Shown: piece after piece, positions 1 through 11,163 of the stretch
How positions within the stretch are numbered: the stretch's first letter is position 1
How the letters are laid out: every line of letters starts with the position of its first letter
NCBI GenBank assembly: GCA_036674765.1
Contig: JARVKI010000038.1
Span: 248,001 to 312,000 of the forward strand
Reading direction: 5' to 3'
Source: Seiridium cupressi
Lineage: Eukaryota > Ascomycota > Sordariomycetes > Amphisphaeriales > Sporocadaceae
DNA length: 64,000 bases
Program-made: the position numbers and the translations under genes
Notes under the pieces: generated by a model
What the model was told of the DNA's origin: nothing
Seen by the model: the letters and a program-made list of their open reading frames with translations, nothing else
The model's database searches: none

Positions 1-1028
1 AGAGGACGAATGGTGGTCTATCAACAATCGTTTTGGCAGCTAGGAATCGCCACCTCCATGTTTGTGAATATCTTGTAACTCAAGGGTGTCGAGTTTATCA
101 AGCCCTGCAGAAGGGTAACCCGACCTTGACAGCTCTGGGAGAGGCGATCAGATTATGTGACCTGGACTTTTTTTTCACAAACTTGTTGGTCTCACAACCA
201 AAGAAGAAACTCACACATTTATCCAAGGACCCCAGTTGAAAAGTCATATTACTGCAGCTATCGTCTCCGGTACACAGGAAATCATGGACCAACTCCGTTC
301 CTGGGAAACTACCCGACAGCAGCGGTTGGATCCAGTGGAGATTTTCGGTTCTGCTGTCGCTACTCGGGGAATTAACCGACGGGGCACCGACCTCTACGAG
401 CTTTTCTTCGCAGACTTAGAAGTTGGTGTCAAACTTGAGATCATTTCTGCGACTGACGTGAAGGGAGTAGCTCATGAGTCGATCAAACCAAGGAAGGATA
501 ACAACCTGCTTCATTATGCATGTTATTCTGGTAATGAGGCAGCCGTGGCTTTTTTCCTTCGAAACATGAACAAGGCCCAGCTAAACCATAAAAACAGCGA
601 GAAAAAAGCACCGCTGATCGTGGCTATGATCCAGAATTGTTGGGGGGGGGGCGGCGAGGCTATTGATAGAGAGCAATGCAGGGATTGACATCGCTGCAGT
701 CAGTCCAGCCGGGCGTAATGCACTTCACTTTATGTGCCGCCAACTCACAGGTGTCAACCATGACTTCGTGCTCGAGCTCCTCGACTCGGTTTTGGCTAAA
801 GCTCCGGATTTAGTCAACGTGCAGAACTCTGATGGGGCTACACCTCTGCATATAGCTGTGGATGTTGGCTTTGCAGAGGGCGTGTCAAAGCTTCTGGAAA
901 CCGGTATCTGCGATCTTTCACTAAAAGGCTCCAACGGAGATACTGTTTTGGATCTTGCGAACAAGAGCACACGGAGTGCTAAAGAAGAAATACTTACACT
1001 TCTTCATTTAGCCCAGTCAAAAAAATGA
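1..1028 (+). pseudogene. Ankyrin-repeat protein, 3' part, two frameshifts
   Basis: The coding sequence enters from the left edge and ends with TGA at 1026-1028. Ankyrin-type helices are visible (NLLHYACYSGNEAAVAFFL, RNALHFMCRQL, GATPLHIAVDVGFAEGVSKLL). Such repeats are protein-interaction surfaces; in fungi they often sit C-terminal in NACHT/STAND or F-box proteins, and the part that would name the protein lies outside the window. The reading frame changes twice. The first change is at a run of eight T (168-175): before it the frame reads ..CDLDFF, after it ..HKLVGLTTKEETHTFIQG. The second is at a run of ten G (642-651): before it ..IQNCW, after it AARLLIESNAGIDIAA. Single-base changes in the two runs would restore one frame. 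The gene is therefore either a recent pseudogene or carries homopolymer sequencing errors. No intron signal fits either change. Confidence 0.75.
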
Positions 1029-1317
1029 ACATGAGATTCCATTATTTTTGGATCAAAAGACGTTAAGCTTGCAAACTATAATGTTTAGTGATGGGTACGA
1101 GTTGTGTCTTTGTAGTATCTGGTGAAATTGGTCGTTTAAGCTTATTTCAAAGAAGACTCTTGCAATGGCCGCCCGCGTAAGATGATACCCGTAAAATTCG
1201 AATCTCTCATGTTCCACCAGCTCTTGCGATAGCAATACCGATACAGTCCAGAGCTTCTATTCCAAAGCCGGTACCAACCAAACGTCAGACAACACTGTCA
1301 TGCTTATTTTTTATTCC

Positions 1318-3677
1318 CTAAGTCGTAATGTACATCTTTGGAAACCCAATCACTTCCCATTCTCCCGTCTCGGTGTTCAGCGTGAGGTTAGTGGGGACTG
1401 TCTGGCCGCCCCGCAAAGCGCCAGCCTCTACCGAGCCGCCAGCAACAGGGCGCGATAAGCGGTTGTCGCCAGCCAGCACAGTGAAATTCGCCAGAGGCAG
1501 ATTCCAGGGGTTCCTTGACGCGACACTAGGAGACCCTGTCCATCGGTTAGCTCTGACGAGACTCTGAATATTGCGATATTTGCACGTACCGTAGAATTGA
1601 GCAGTGGCCTTGTCCGGAGTGAGGCTCAGCAGGAAGTAGCCGCGGTAATATCCATCTTGCCACTGTAACTCGGAGTTCCACTCGTCATTGATGCGTGCTT
1701 GAGCTGAGGCCCTGGTTGTGAGAATGTCACCACTGGCCCCTGAAGAAGTGACTGCTGTTCCGGCGAACTCGACTCCGATAGCGCCTGTACCAGTTCCATT
1801 GTCGTATGCCTCTGTACCGACCCAAGCCAGATCAGATACCTTGGAAGAATCATTAGCAAGATACATCTTTGGCGATCGCTCGATGATACTCACCCAGTTC
1901 TGATGACTATCGCCGGCCAGGAAGAGGTTGTTGCCGATCTCGTTGTCGTACAGATGTTTCAACGTACGATTTCTGTTTGCAGCATAGCCCTATCGCTTAT
2001 CAGTACCAAATACCGAGCGCGCTGGGATGTCCAAGTCGGTGCCTCACGTTCCAATTATCGCCATTCCAGCCAAACGATTCTCTGATTCGGGAGAAGATGA
2101 TTTGATCGCCAACCACTCTCCACGTGGCACCTCTCTCCGACGATGCTGTCAGTTGGTTGTAGAACCAGTGCTCCTGGTGCGAGCCCATCAAAGATCGAGA
2201 TGCATCGTCATGGATTAGGTCGATATACTCGTCATTCCAGTCTGATCGATTTTGTCAGTGAACCAGGATGGGATGGATAACCCCAAGTCTCCATACCGAG
2301 AGAAGTAATGCTTCGATCGTAATTACGAGTATCGAGGATGATGAGATCTGCCAATTTTCCCATCTGGAAAGTTCTCCATACGCGCAGATTATCGTCCAAA
2401 TCGATTTGTCTACATTTTCGTGTAAGGAAGCCGTTTCGCCTAGCGTTCACACATTACTCACCGTATCGGAATCCACTCAAAGTATGCTCTGACAGCGTTC
2501 ATCTTGCGTTGATCAACGCTGATCCCAGGGCCATCGTTTCGGAAAGACTCTTCGGTGTTGTTCAGGGCACTGAAGCCGTCTCTGTAGCCATTGTTGGCAA
2601 CCTCGTGATCATCCCAAGTCGGAATCCAGGCGAAGTTCTGCGTCAAGAGCAGGAGATCGGGATCGGTTCGGTACTTCGCCTTATCAGCAACTGTCTCTCA
2701 GCTAGTGAGTTTGCAGCACGCCTCACCTGTCCAATACGCGTCCTATAGTCCCACAAGCTGAACAGGAGGTTTGGAGGATTGTGAGCACGTTCTCCCTGGG
2801 CGGCATTTTCGTAGATGTAATCTCCAAGATGAATCTGGGCATGAAATCAGCTAATCTGGGAAAGTAAACTTAATATTAGAGGCACTTACCACATAATCGT
2901 GCTCATCCTTTCGGGCTGCGTTTCCGTAGACGTTGAAGTACCCGTTTGCTTCTCAGAGTTAGCGCATACGGCGGGGTTCAGTGTGACACTACATACGATA
3001 ATTCGAGCACGAGAACACAGCGAATTTAAGCTCCGACACATCAGCATCTTTGGCAGGAGAGGTCTTAGTACGCCCAATCGGGCTAGTGATGTTGGTGCCA
3101 CAGATGTTGAACTGATATGTGTACGTCGTGAAAGGCTGCAGGCCATCGGCTTCAACCTGGAGAAGGTCAGATGATGATCCAATTGCACTCAGAGTGACCA
3201 GCTTACCTTCACGGTGTAGTCGATATCGCTCGTGGTGTATGCTTGCCCCTGGGATACGACACTGGTGCTATTGGTAGGATATTTCGCATCGCTCGACTGG
3301 AAAACCTTCCACTCGACACAAATCGGATTGACGCTCGCTTTGATGTACTTCTCCGTTTCGTGATTGTAGAGGTCAACCGTACCCTCGACCGTGACATTGC
3401 TGGTGTCGGAATTCAGGCTGGGGGCAACTCGAGTCCACAGGATCACACTCTCCGGCCACGGGTCGCCAGACGCAACACCGTGAGTGAAGTTCAACTCGTC
3501 AGGTTGATAGGCCACCGAGTCTCGCTTGAAAGCACGCCTTGACACCTTCGGAACATCAATGCCCAGGTTGACATGACGTTTCGACGGGCTCTCATAGTTG
3601 AGGTTGCCATCGAACAAAGCGCTCACGATGGGGGTCAACAGGGCCCCCGCCACAAGGACTCTTGCTGATCCGTACAT
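1318..3677 (-). CDS. Secreted PhoD-like alkaline phosphatase/phosphodiesterase
   Basis: Model of eight exons: 3677-3207, 3156-2997, 2948-2890, 2834-2738, 2690-2462, 2409-2297, 2241-2048, 1989-1318. All introns are GT-AG and the exons sum to 664 codons plus stop. The protein starts with a signal peptide (MYGSARVLVAGALLTPIVSA). It then shows the PhoD N-terminal segment (FTHGVASGDPWPESVILWTR) and the metallophosphatase core: CSNYPNGYFNVYGNAARK, IHLGDYIYE, IPTWDDHEVANNGYRDG and LAGDSHQNWVS. PhoD enzymes hydrolyse phosphomonoesters and diesters outside the cell using Fe/Ca centres. The second and later exons join motifs split across introns, which supports the model. The intron at 2691-2737 (GTATTG...CAG) was preferred over a 32-nt alternative because it is of normal length and keeps frame. 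A TTG-started extension upstream of 3677 exists, but the ATG there gives the better signal peptide. Confidence 0.9.
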
Positions 3678-5736
3678 GATGCTCGAGGATGTTGTATCTT
3701 CCAACTACGAAAAAGACTATCGTCCGGTCGCCAGGAAGGCTTTTATTCTCCTCCTGCTGCAGCAAAGCGCAGCCTCCTGCGCGTCGCTATCCATCTAACA
3801 CTGGGCATTAGCGGGGCAACTCTGCCCGCATTCGTGATCGCGTCGACTGTAAGCCCTGTATGCACCCATGATGTCGTCAGCGGCCTCTGGCAGCGTAGTA
3901 TTTCGAAATCGCGCTGGAGACTCATTCAATGTAGCACGGTCTTGGCATACATATTCGGGGAATAACAAACGCCACCCAGCGCCCAATTACTGCTGCTTCT
4001 TATATGCACGCCCGCTATTAGTCGTCGAATGCATCATGAGAGGGAGAGGGAATCCCTGAGGGAACGTGTGACAGCGCCAGAGTCTGATTGGCGCATGCCA
4101 GCGAAAAACGTTAGGCGGGTTGGACCAACTATAGAACGATCGGCGTTGTGGGGCTCGGCGGACCCCCACTGAGGGATGTAGGTGAGTTAAGTCAAAGCTT
4201 CTTGCTTGTTTGCATTTACAGACTCGGGCATTGAAATGGTGTCCACCTTTCATTGAACCGCTCTCACATCCCCGCAAGCACCGACACCGGTGCTATGTTC
4301 GTGGATATAGATCCCTGGGGTAATTTGTATGCAAATTAATAACAGAACCGTTGTTTGCTGTGAAGTCATTGGTTAAGCCTTGATTACCTACGCATTGCCA
4401 TGAGTTACCCCTCCTCGATGCTCACCTGGCCCACAATTGTGTGTTCCTTTCCCAGAAAGACCAAAGACCATGTCGGATTTATTACTTGTACTTGCCAACC
4501 AGAGAGTACCTGTAGAGTTGCTGGTATCTGTTTTTCTTACAATAATCATTCCTATGGCACGCATAGATATTGGCAAGTTTGATGTGGTACTGTGTTAATG
4601 ACCTGCGTCAGACATGTGGGGCTTGCATCTTTGGCTATAAGTCGTCGCCTATATACATCACGCATCCCTAATCCCATATTAATCGTTTGCCAAAACAGCA
4701 CGTCCAGGTGAATTTCTCTTGCATTAATCGTCGAATAATTATCTTGTTTTGCGTGAATCACTAGGCTCTTCGTCTTTGTCGTCGATGACACTGTACTCAG
4801 TGCCTACCAGCGAATTGAGGCTACAAAGCAAAGGAAGAACCCACGAACTTCTCACACTTCCACAACACCAGCTATTCGGGTTGGATTGTAATCTATTGTT
4901 GTTTTGTCAAAATTTGCTCAAGACACGTCAAGTTGATGTCTCCGCTTCTCAGTTGCCGCGGCTCTCTGATTGGTATCGCCAGGTCGACCTAGCTAGATAT
5001 CGTTTTCCAGGGAGCCTAATCATTTCCAACCCTTGCGTCCCATTTTTTAAGAGAAGGCAGTAGCAAGAATCAGGAATCTTGTAAACTACCAACCGTCAGA
5101 CACATTGTTCTTTGCCCATTGTCTCGCTCCGCCTTGTAGTTCTAGTCTTCTGACCAAAGAGGGCAGCCATGGCATTCACCTGGAAGCAGAACGGTTATAG
5201 CTGGAGGTCTTGGCGATACTGTTGAGCTACCAAAGGACTTTTGAGAACATGGATCTGGGTAATTTTATACAGCAGGATGGAGTGTACTTGCTATCTAAGG
5301 GAGGAGTTTTGCTCATGACTATTGTCCTTGAGCTCTAAAAGAGGTTGGATCAGAACCGATATCATCGTAACAGATGAGGTTGTTAGTGAAGATCCAATAT
5401 TTTACGAAGGCAAAGGCTAGCTTTAGTTACCTAAAATAACAAATAAAAGCCAAAGCAAAACCAACTAGGGTACACTGTAGTTTAAGCGGTATAATAAACA
5501 CGGCAGAAAAGCTTTCCTGTATGACACAATCCGTATCGGTTGCTAGTCTCTGTGGCCAACCCAGCAATATCACTTGTGTTTCGCGCCTTCTGGATTCGTG
5601 TGCTTGCTTTGGAACTTGCACCTGTTTTCTTTCCGGGATTCATTCCACATCCCGAACAGAAATCTTCCAGCACGCCTGTACCCCCAACATCACCAAATCA
5701 TCATCCCCACTGTAGATTATTGACACCAATCCAGCC
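3678..5736. other. Intergenic region
   Basis: About 2 kb between the divergently transcribed phosphatase gene and the next gene. Short open frames exist on both strands, but none has protein-like composition or splice structure. It presumably holds both promoters. No RNA gene, repeat array or mobile element was recognised. Confidence 0.5.
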
Positions 5737-6977
5737 ATGGCTGCAGACGATGAGGTATGTACCATCGATACTCGAACATTCTGATGATTTCGCCACTAAC
5801 GTCGGACCAGAGAATGATGGACCTGGCGCTCCCTGCCACGGAAGCCGACCAGTTGACCCCACAAGAGGCCACCCTCTTCGCGGAGCCGGACTTCGTCGCC
5901 GTTCAAACGGCAATTCAGGACTACATCAAGGCCAAGATTCAGCACTGTAAGATCCTGCAGAAGGAGTTCATCGATGGTCGCCAGCCCGAGCAGAAAGGTC
6001 GAGTCGAGAATGCGGTTCGGGATGCCAAGACCCAAATCGTCCATCTCGACCAGAAGCTCCGTCGTGCTAAGATTGACATTGACAAACTACGAACCGATCT
6101 CTCAGAGTATCGAACCCTCGGTGTTCCCAAGTCCAAGGCCAACAGTTCTGGCGATCACAAGGGCGGCTCCATCCCGGAGTACGAGCTGCTTCTACTTGAA
6201 GGAACCCCGGTCATGCGAGTCTGGATTCTTAACGGCAGTCTGCGCACCCAGCTTCGTCAGCCCGATCAAGGCGACCTTGCTTCAGCCCAGCTGCATCCCA
6301 CCATCCTCACCAAGTGGGTTCCTTCCCCCCAGGGTGCTCCTCGCAAGACGTTTGTGCTACTGTCCACCGTTCGAACCCGCAACATCATCCTCTGCGCTTG
6401 TGATTACTTCCTGAAGAAAATCAACGAGTTCACAAAGAGCTACCTAGAAGAGCACCCCGAGTTGAAACAGCAGAACTTGCCCCTCCATTACAACAACTTT
6501 GTTGACAAGAGGGCCCTCGAAGATCCTCAGGCTCTCACGCGAACCGGCAACCTCGTCGACGTTCTCGTCTACCAGGAGGGACGCTTCAACCCCGAGAACA
6601 CCGACAGCATGTTGCTGATCGCCCAGAAACTGGCTGACGGCACGACCGAGTTTCGCGAGGTAGTCTCGGGTGACGTTTTCGAGTACGGCACATTCGGCAA
6701 GAACGACATCATCATCTGGCTCGACGAGACTACCCATCGCAATCTGTGGGCCTGGCACAAGGAGCTTATACAGGCCAACAAAGATACCAACGAAGCTCGA
6801 AAGCTGGCTGGCAAGGAGGAGAGAGCCAAGCAGGCAATGCGAGAGGAGGGAGATGGCATGGATGACGATTCCGAGGATGTAGATGGTTTGGCCAATGCTT
6901 TGGCCACGTCGACCGTGGGTGGCGTAAGCAAGAAGCGTCGCCGAAATGAGGAGGAGACGGATGCAGGTGGTGCTTGA
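5737..6977 (+). CDS. Conserved-type protein of unknown function, coiled coil plus C-terminal NLS
   Basis: Two exons: 5737-5754 (MAADDE) and 5811-6977, 394 aa. The 56-nt intron starts GTATGT, has CACTAAC near its end and closes with CAG; without it the long frame has no good start. Residues about 30-120 are charged and heptad-like (IQDYIKAKIQHCKILQKEF, then LDQKLRRAKIDIDKL), suggesting a coiled coil. The middle is globular. The C-terminus is acidic (GDGMDDDSEDVDG), followed by KKRRRNEEE, a likely nuclear localisation signal. I recognise no catalytic motif and do not assign a function. The gene at 16963-18104 has the same plan (tiny first exon, one intron, long second exon, acidic stretch then KKRRR) and weak sequence resemblance in the C-terminal half, so the two may be distant paralogues. 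Confidence 0.85.
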
Positions 6978-7200
6978 TTGCCCTAGACATGTTCAGGCTC
7001 ACCGCGAGGCCTCATGCCTTTTGGCATACACAAAAGGCATAAACTTGAGTAAAGAAATTCTTCATGGACCTTTTGACTAGAACGGACAGGAAAATCAAAC
7101 TTCTTTCGAGAAAAGCCCAAAGCCCAACTTCCTTTGAGGAAAATTAAAATTCTTTTGTTCATGAACTCTCATTGCTATTTCCAAAGCTTTCAACTATCTA

Positions 7201-8666
7201 TCAACCTGTCATTCTCCTGACATGCGTCCGATGATACGTTGGCTTCATCAACGGCAGCATCGGCAACTTGTCGTCTGAGGTATTGCTCGGCGGCGGCACA
7301 TTCCGGCCCTTCTCTAAATCTGCCAATTGTATGGCTATATGCTGCTGAGTGCTCGACAGGCTTGGGAGAACCATGCTTCGGGACCGACCGGTTGATATCG
7401 ACGACAGCTTTGGCGATAATATAGATGTCCTCCTGGGCCGTTCTTGACCATCCGGTATCCTGTGCCAGCGCTTTGGGACGAAGGTCGCGTACATATATTT
7501 TCTAAAGGGAGTCGTGGTACCGAAAACGATGAAGAGCAGATAGCTTGGTGCCGGACCCGGGAGAAAAAGTACCGTCGTCTCTTTCGCGCGCTCGACACTG
7601 TAATCTGGACTAGCGCTGACCGCGTCCTTGTTGCTATTCGACATCCCGGTAAATTGGAAAAGCATGTTGGTGAGCTCGAAGATACTGTCCCAAGTCAGTA
7701 TCGTAATGCATATAGATAGGCTCTACGACAACTAACCTCAGCACAATGAAGGCGACGGTGAACCGAGTCATCAGCCATCGATCGTAGATGCCACTTGACT
7801 TTTGCTGGTACGAAGAGGCCCGGTTGGGCAAACTCGAGTTGTTTGATGACGAGTTTCCATATTTGACACTCCACGTCACCAACTGTCTTCGACTCTGGAC
7901 ATATCTGGCCAAAATCCCCAGCATAAGGATAGCTCCGAACGCCAGACTGATCATCACTACAGCGGAATTATCAGCAAACGAAGATGTGCGCTTGAGCGCA
8001 AACACGTACAAACGAAGTTGGCAAGGAACATGAAGGCGCCAAGCGATTTCTGGATGGCCTTCACCTGGAGTAGGCAAATGGTCAAGATGGGCAAGGTGAA
8101 CGACACAATTTTCCCAACCGCGTTAATCCTGTCCAACAGAGTTCTTAGATGCGGTTTGGCCGACCACCCATAGACCGACTGGAGTAGAGCGAAAGCCCAG
8201 AAACAGACAAGCATGGCTGCCGACGAAAATGCGTGCTGCCCTGCGAAAAGGTGAGCGACAAGGTCCATCTTGTTGAGCCAGTGTGGACTCACTGAAATAC
8301 CAGAGCCCAAGGTCTACACCGACTGCACCATTCGAGATGATCATCTCCGGATTCTTGGGGTTGGCTTCTGCTGCTCGCCATTGCGCCGTCATCACATCCT
8401 GGAAGTCGACGTAGAAATGCAGTTGGGATGCGATACATGTTGCTGTGCTGAGGAAGAGAATGTAAGAGATTAACGCGATATCTGTAAAATCCTTATGATT
8501 AGCTGCCAAGACCCTGCCCGTTCCCTGGGTAGTACTGACAGCTAACGCGCTCCTGATGGCTCCATGTCAACCAGATTACCAGCCCATTCAGGATCAAAGC
8601 CAAGAACGAATAGACCAAGACACCAATCGCGGTGCCTACGACCTCAGAAGGTAGTTCTATGGCCAT
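7201..8666 (-). CDS. Multi-pass (about seven-TM) membrane protein, receptor-like
   Basis: Five exons: 8666-8547, 8491-8293, 8240-8010, 7956-7737, 7684-7201; 417 aa plus stop, all GT-AG. The N-terminus has a hydrophobic helix (GVLVYSFLALILNGLVIWLT). Further hydrophobic segments follow: ALISYILFLSTATCIA, AAMLVCFWAFALLQSVY, IVSFTLPILTICLL, MISLAFGAILMLGILA, FTVAFIVLRIFELTNMLF and YLLFIVFGTT. This is about seven membrane spans followed by a roughly 120-residue hydrophilic, Ser/Pro-rich C-terminal tail that is probably cytoplasmic. The layout resembles fungal seven-helix receptors, but no CFEM domain or family-specific motif is visible, so ligand and coupling are unknown. The exon-2 start at GAT (8491) was chosen because the alternative acceptor breaks the frame. 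Confidence 0.8.
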
Positions 8667-11163
8667 CTCATGCCATTTCTTCCCATGCGATCCAGACGGC
8701 TTGGTGGTAGATGCAAAGTTAACTGTTGGGAAACGGTCCGATTAATGGAATGGTATCAACAACTGGGCTTCAGGTCAGGCCATGCATGTGAGACAGGACC
8801 TCGGCCGCTTATATGAACTTGGTTCCTTGCCGACCCGGGTCCTGAAATTGACATTTCATCTCCGCATTGGCGTCACCCCATATCGCATAAAGTGGGTTGA
8901 GAATCTATACAGCTGAACTCGATCGCTTATTATTATGGATGGGCCAATCCACATTCATGCGCAACATGAACAGGAGAGCAGAAGAACAAGAGAGGCAGTG
9001 GATTGGCGCACCGCTGTTGGCCGTATATTGAGTCCCCGTAACATCCATAGTGGGGGCCCGGCCGCTCTTGTTACTGATCATGTATTGTTCGGGGGACGCT
9101 ACTGTAGCTGCAGATTGATTATGCGCGAAACGCGCGTGCGAGTTTCCTTCTTCCCGCATGCCAAGATCGCCATGTTTCTCGTGGTGCTTCTGTCCCGGCA
9201 GATGCCTGTCGCTGTCAGAAACTTGGACGCTGCATCGAGGTGAGCGGTCAGCTCAGTTGAACTCTATTTGACTGACTTGCATCTTCACAGCGCCCCGTGC
9301 GCAAGGAGGGGAGACAAACCCAATCCACAGAACATACATACACAGCACTCCGCCGGTGCCTCGAAGTGTAGAGGCCCGCTCCGACCTTTAGCTCCTCCAG
9401 AAGCATCGCGGTTTTGCAAGGATAACATATACAATGTAGTCGAGCCGGGGTATCTTCAGATGTGACAACCAATAGCGTCTGTACGCCTACTGCTTTCAGC
9501 TGTGCTGCCGGACGCCAACTAGCCAACCGGAAAACGGACACGCGAAAGCCTGGGTTTTGGTGTTGATTGGCCAATAGTCTTTGGGTGAGCCATCCCCAGC
9601 TTCCGGAAGCAGCCGTGAAACCCATCAGATGGCCCGCGGTGGAGAACTTGAACCCTTGCCAAGATCTTGAAAGACGGGCGTGCAGTCATGCAGACAAGAC
9701 AGCGAGCTGTGCGCACTGACTACACCATGCCGAGCTCTATACTCAGTAGGGAGAGAATGAGTGCAAAGCCTGGCCAGCCTGCATTGCCATTGCCGGCCGC
9801 GGGACGCGACAGGGAGGCTTTGCTTCCTGGTGGCACTTGACGGCCGGAACGCGCAACTCATCATTCTGAAGGCCACAGAGCTTAAACAGTACCCTCAGAT
9901 GCTCTAAAATAGAGAGGCTCCAGCAAACAGGTTTCCTGGGCCGCCGGGTACATGTAGGAAGTAACGTGAACGCTGCTGGGCCGTGGGGGGGTTACGTGGG
10001 ATCCCCCGTAGTCGCGGAATGATCTTGTTCGGGTATGTTCTCATTGACACCAGACTATCGGAGCAGAAATGTGGATGAGGACATTCTAAGGGAGACCGAT
10101 GCGACGTTCAGCGGCCGTGTTGGCATTGACCTCACTCATCGTCGGCGTGAACTGCCCATGTTGGTTCTTCGCAGAGCCAAACGTCGCCCGGCAGGAGGAA
10201 TCGCGTTCCTTCCCCAACAACATATTCTTGCTCTTGGAAGCTGGTGTAGAAAAGGCTGAGAGCTAAAGGGTAGTCTCCATTCTGGTCCTTTGAGGTGCTG
10301 AATTGCCGAAGTGGCCCTGGGTCTGAGAGCTAATGCACAACCGGAGATACATCCACTGCGCATACGCAGTATACTATGTGAACGTAGACGTGAAGAGTCC
10401 AAATGCTCCAGTTGGTGGGCAGAGGGGCATTTAGCGGAAGGAGCTTGATGCCCACTGTTCTTTCGGCCGAATCAGTAAGGTACCTTAATGTATTTATGGG
10501 GGCACTTTAACGCACAGACGTCGCCCGTGCGCTATCATACCTGATCCCGACTACCACGTAAGTAGAGTGTCCACGTCTGCCTGGGTGTCGCATTCGGACC
10601 TGATCCATGCTGCTTTAAGCCTGAGCCGCGCCGGGGATCGGTCTGAGCTATGCCTGATAAACACACATTCGAAAATAAACGACACTTAAAAACATCTAGA
10701 TATAAATGATAATTTTGACGTATAAAGTCGGATATACGATATCGCTATTGGTTTTGTGAAAGGTTGTATTTTCATCCCTACATAAAGCGAGTATTAGTAG
10801 TACCGCTTTCCCTCAAAACCAGTAAGAATGCACCCATTCTAACAGCACTGCCGTTGAAACTCCGATGTCATAAACAGCAGTGAGTGAGTAGTAGGTCATG
10901 TAGTCTAGAGGTTTTATTTGGTTATATTTGGTGTTCCCATCAACAATTCTCGTCTAATTATGGCCGAGCAGTTACAGTGGGGCGAAACGAGACGCTACCT
11001 TCAAGGCAGTCGTCAGGCCGCGCGGGGTCTTGCTTCAGGGGCAAACAAATCTTCGGGGAGTGAATGAGCATAGCCTCACGGCTCATTTGTCGCATTCGCC
11101 TTCGGTTGTGGCCAAGCTTTTCCGTTTCCTCTTCTTTCCATCCTGCCATTCGGATTAGGTTCC
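8667..11163. other. Intergenic region
   Basis: About 2.5 kb without a convincing gene. Open frames here (for example 9248-9625 minus) have no protein-like composition. It lies between the minus-strand membrane protein and the plus-strand HET gene and so must hold both promoters. From about 10.65 to 10.95 kb it is more AT-rich. No tRNA, repeat array or transposase relic was seen. Confidence 0.5.

Noticed and set aside
2695..2726. 32-nt intron in the PhoD gene (GTGAGG...GAG AG)
   Set aside because: Too short for a normal intron; an overlapping 47-nt intron (2691-2737) keeps frame and shortens the insert relative to PhoD relatives.
9248..9625. 125-codon minus-strand ORF
   Set aside because: Composition and absence of start or splice context suggest a chance frame; it overlaps other frames of similar quality.
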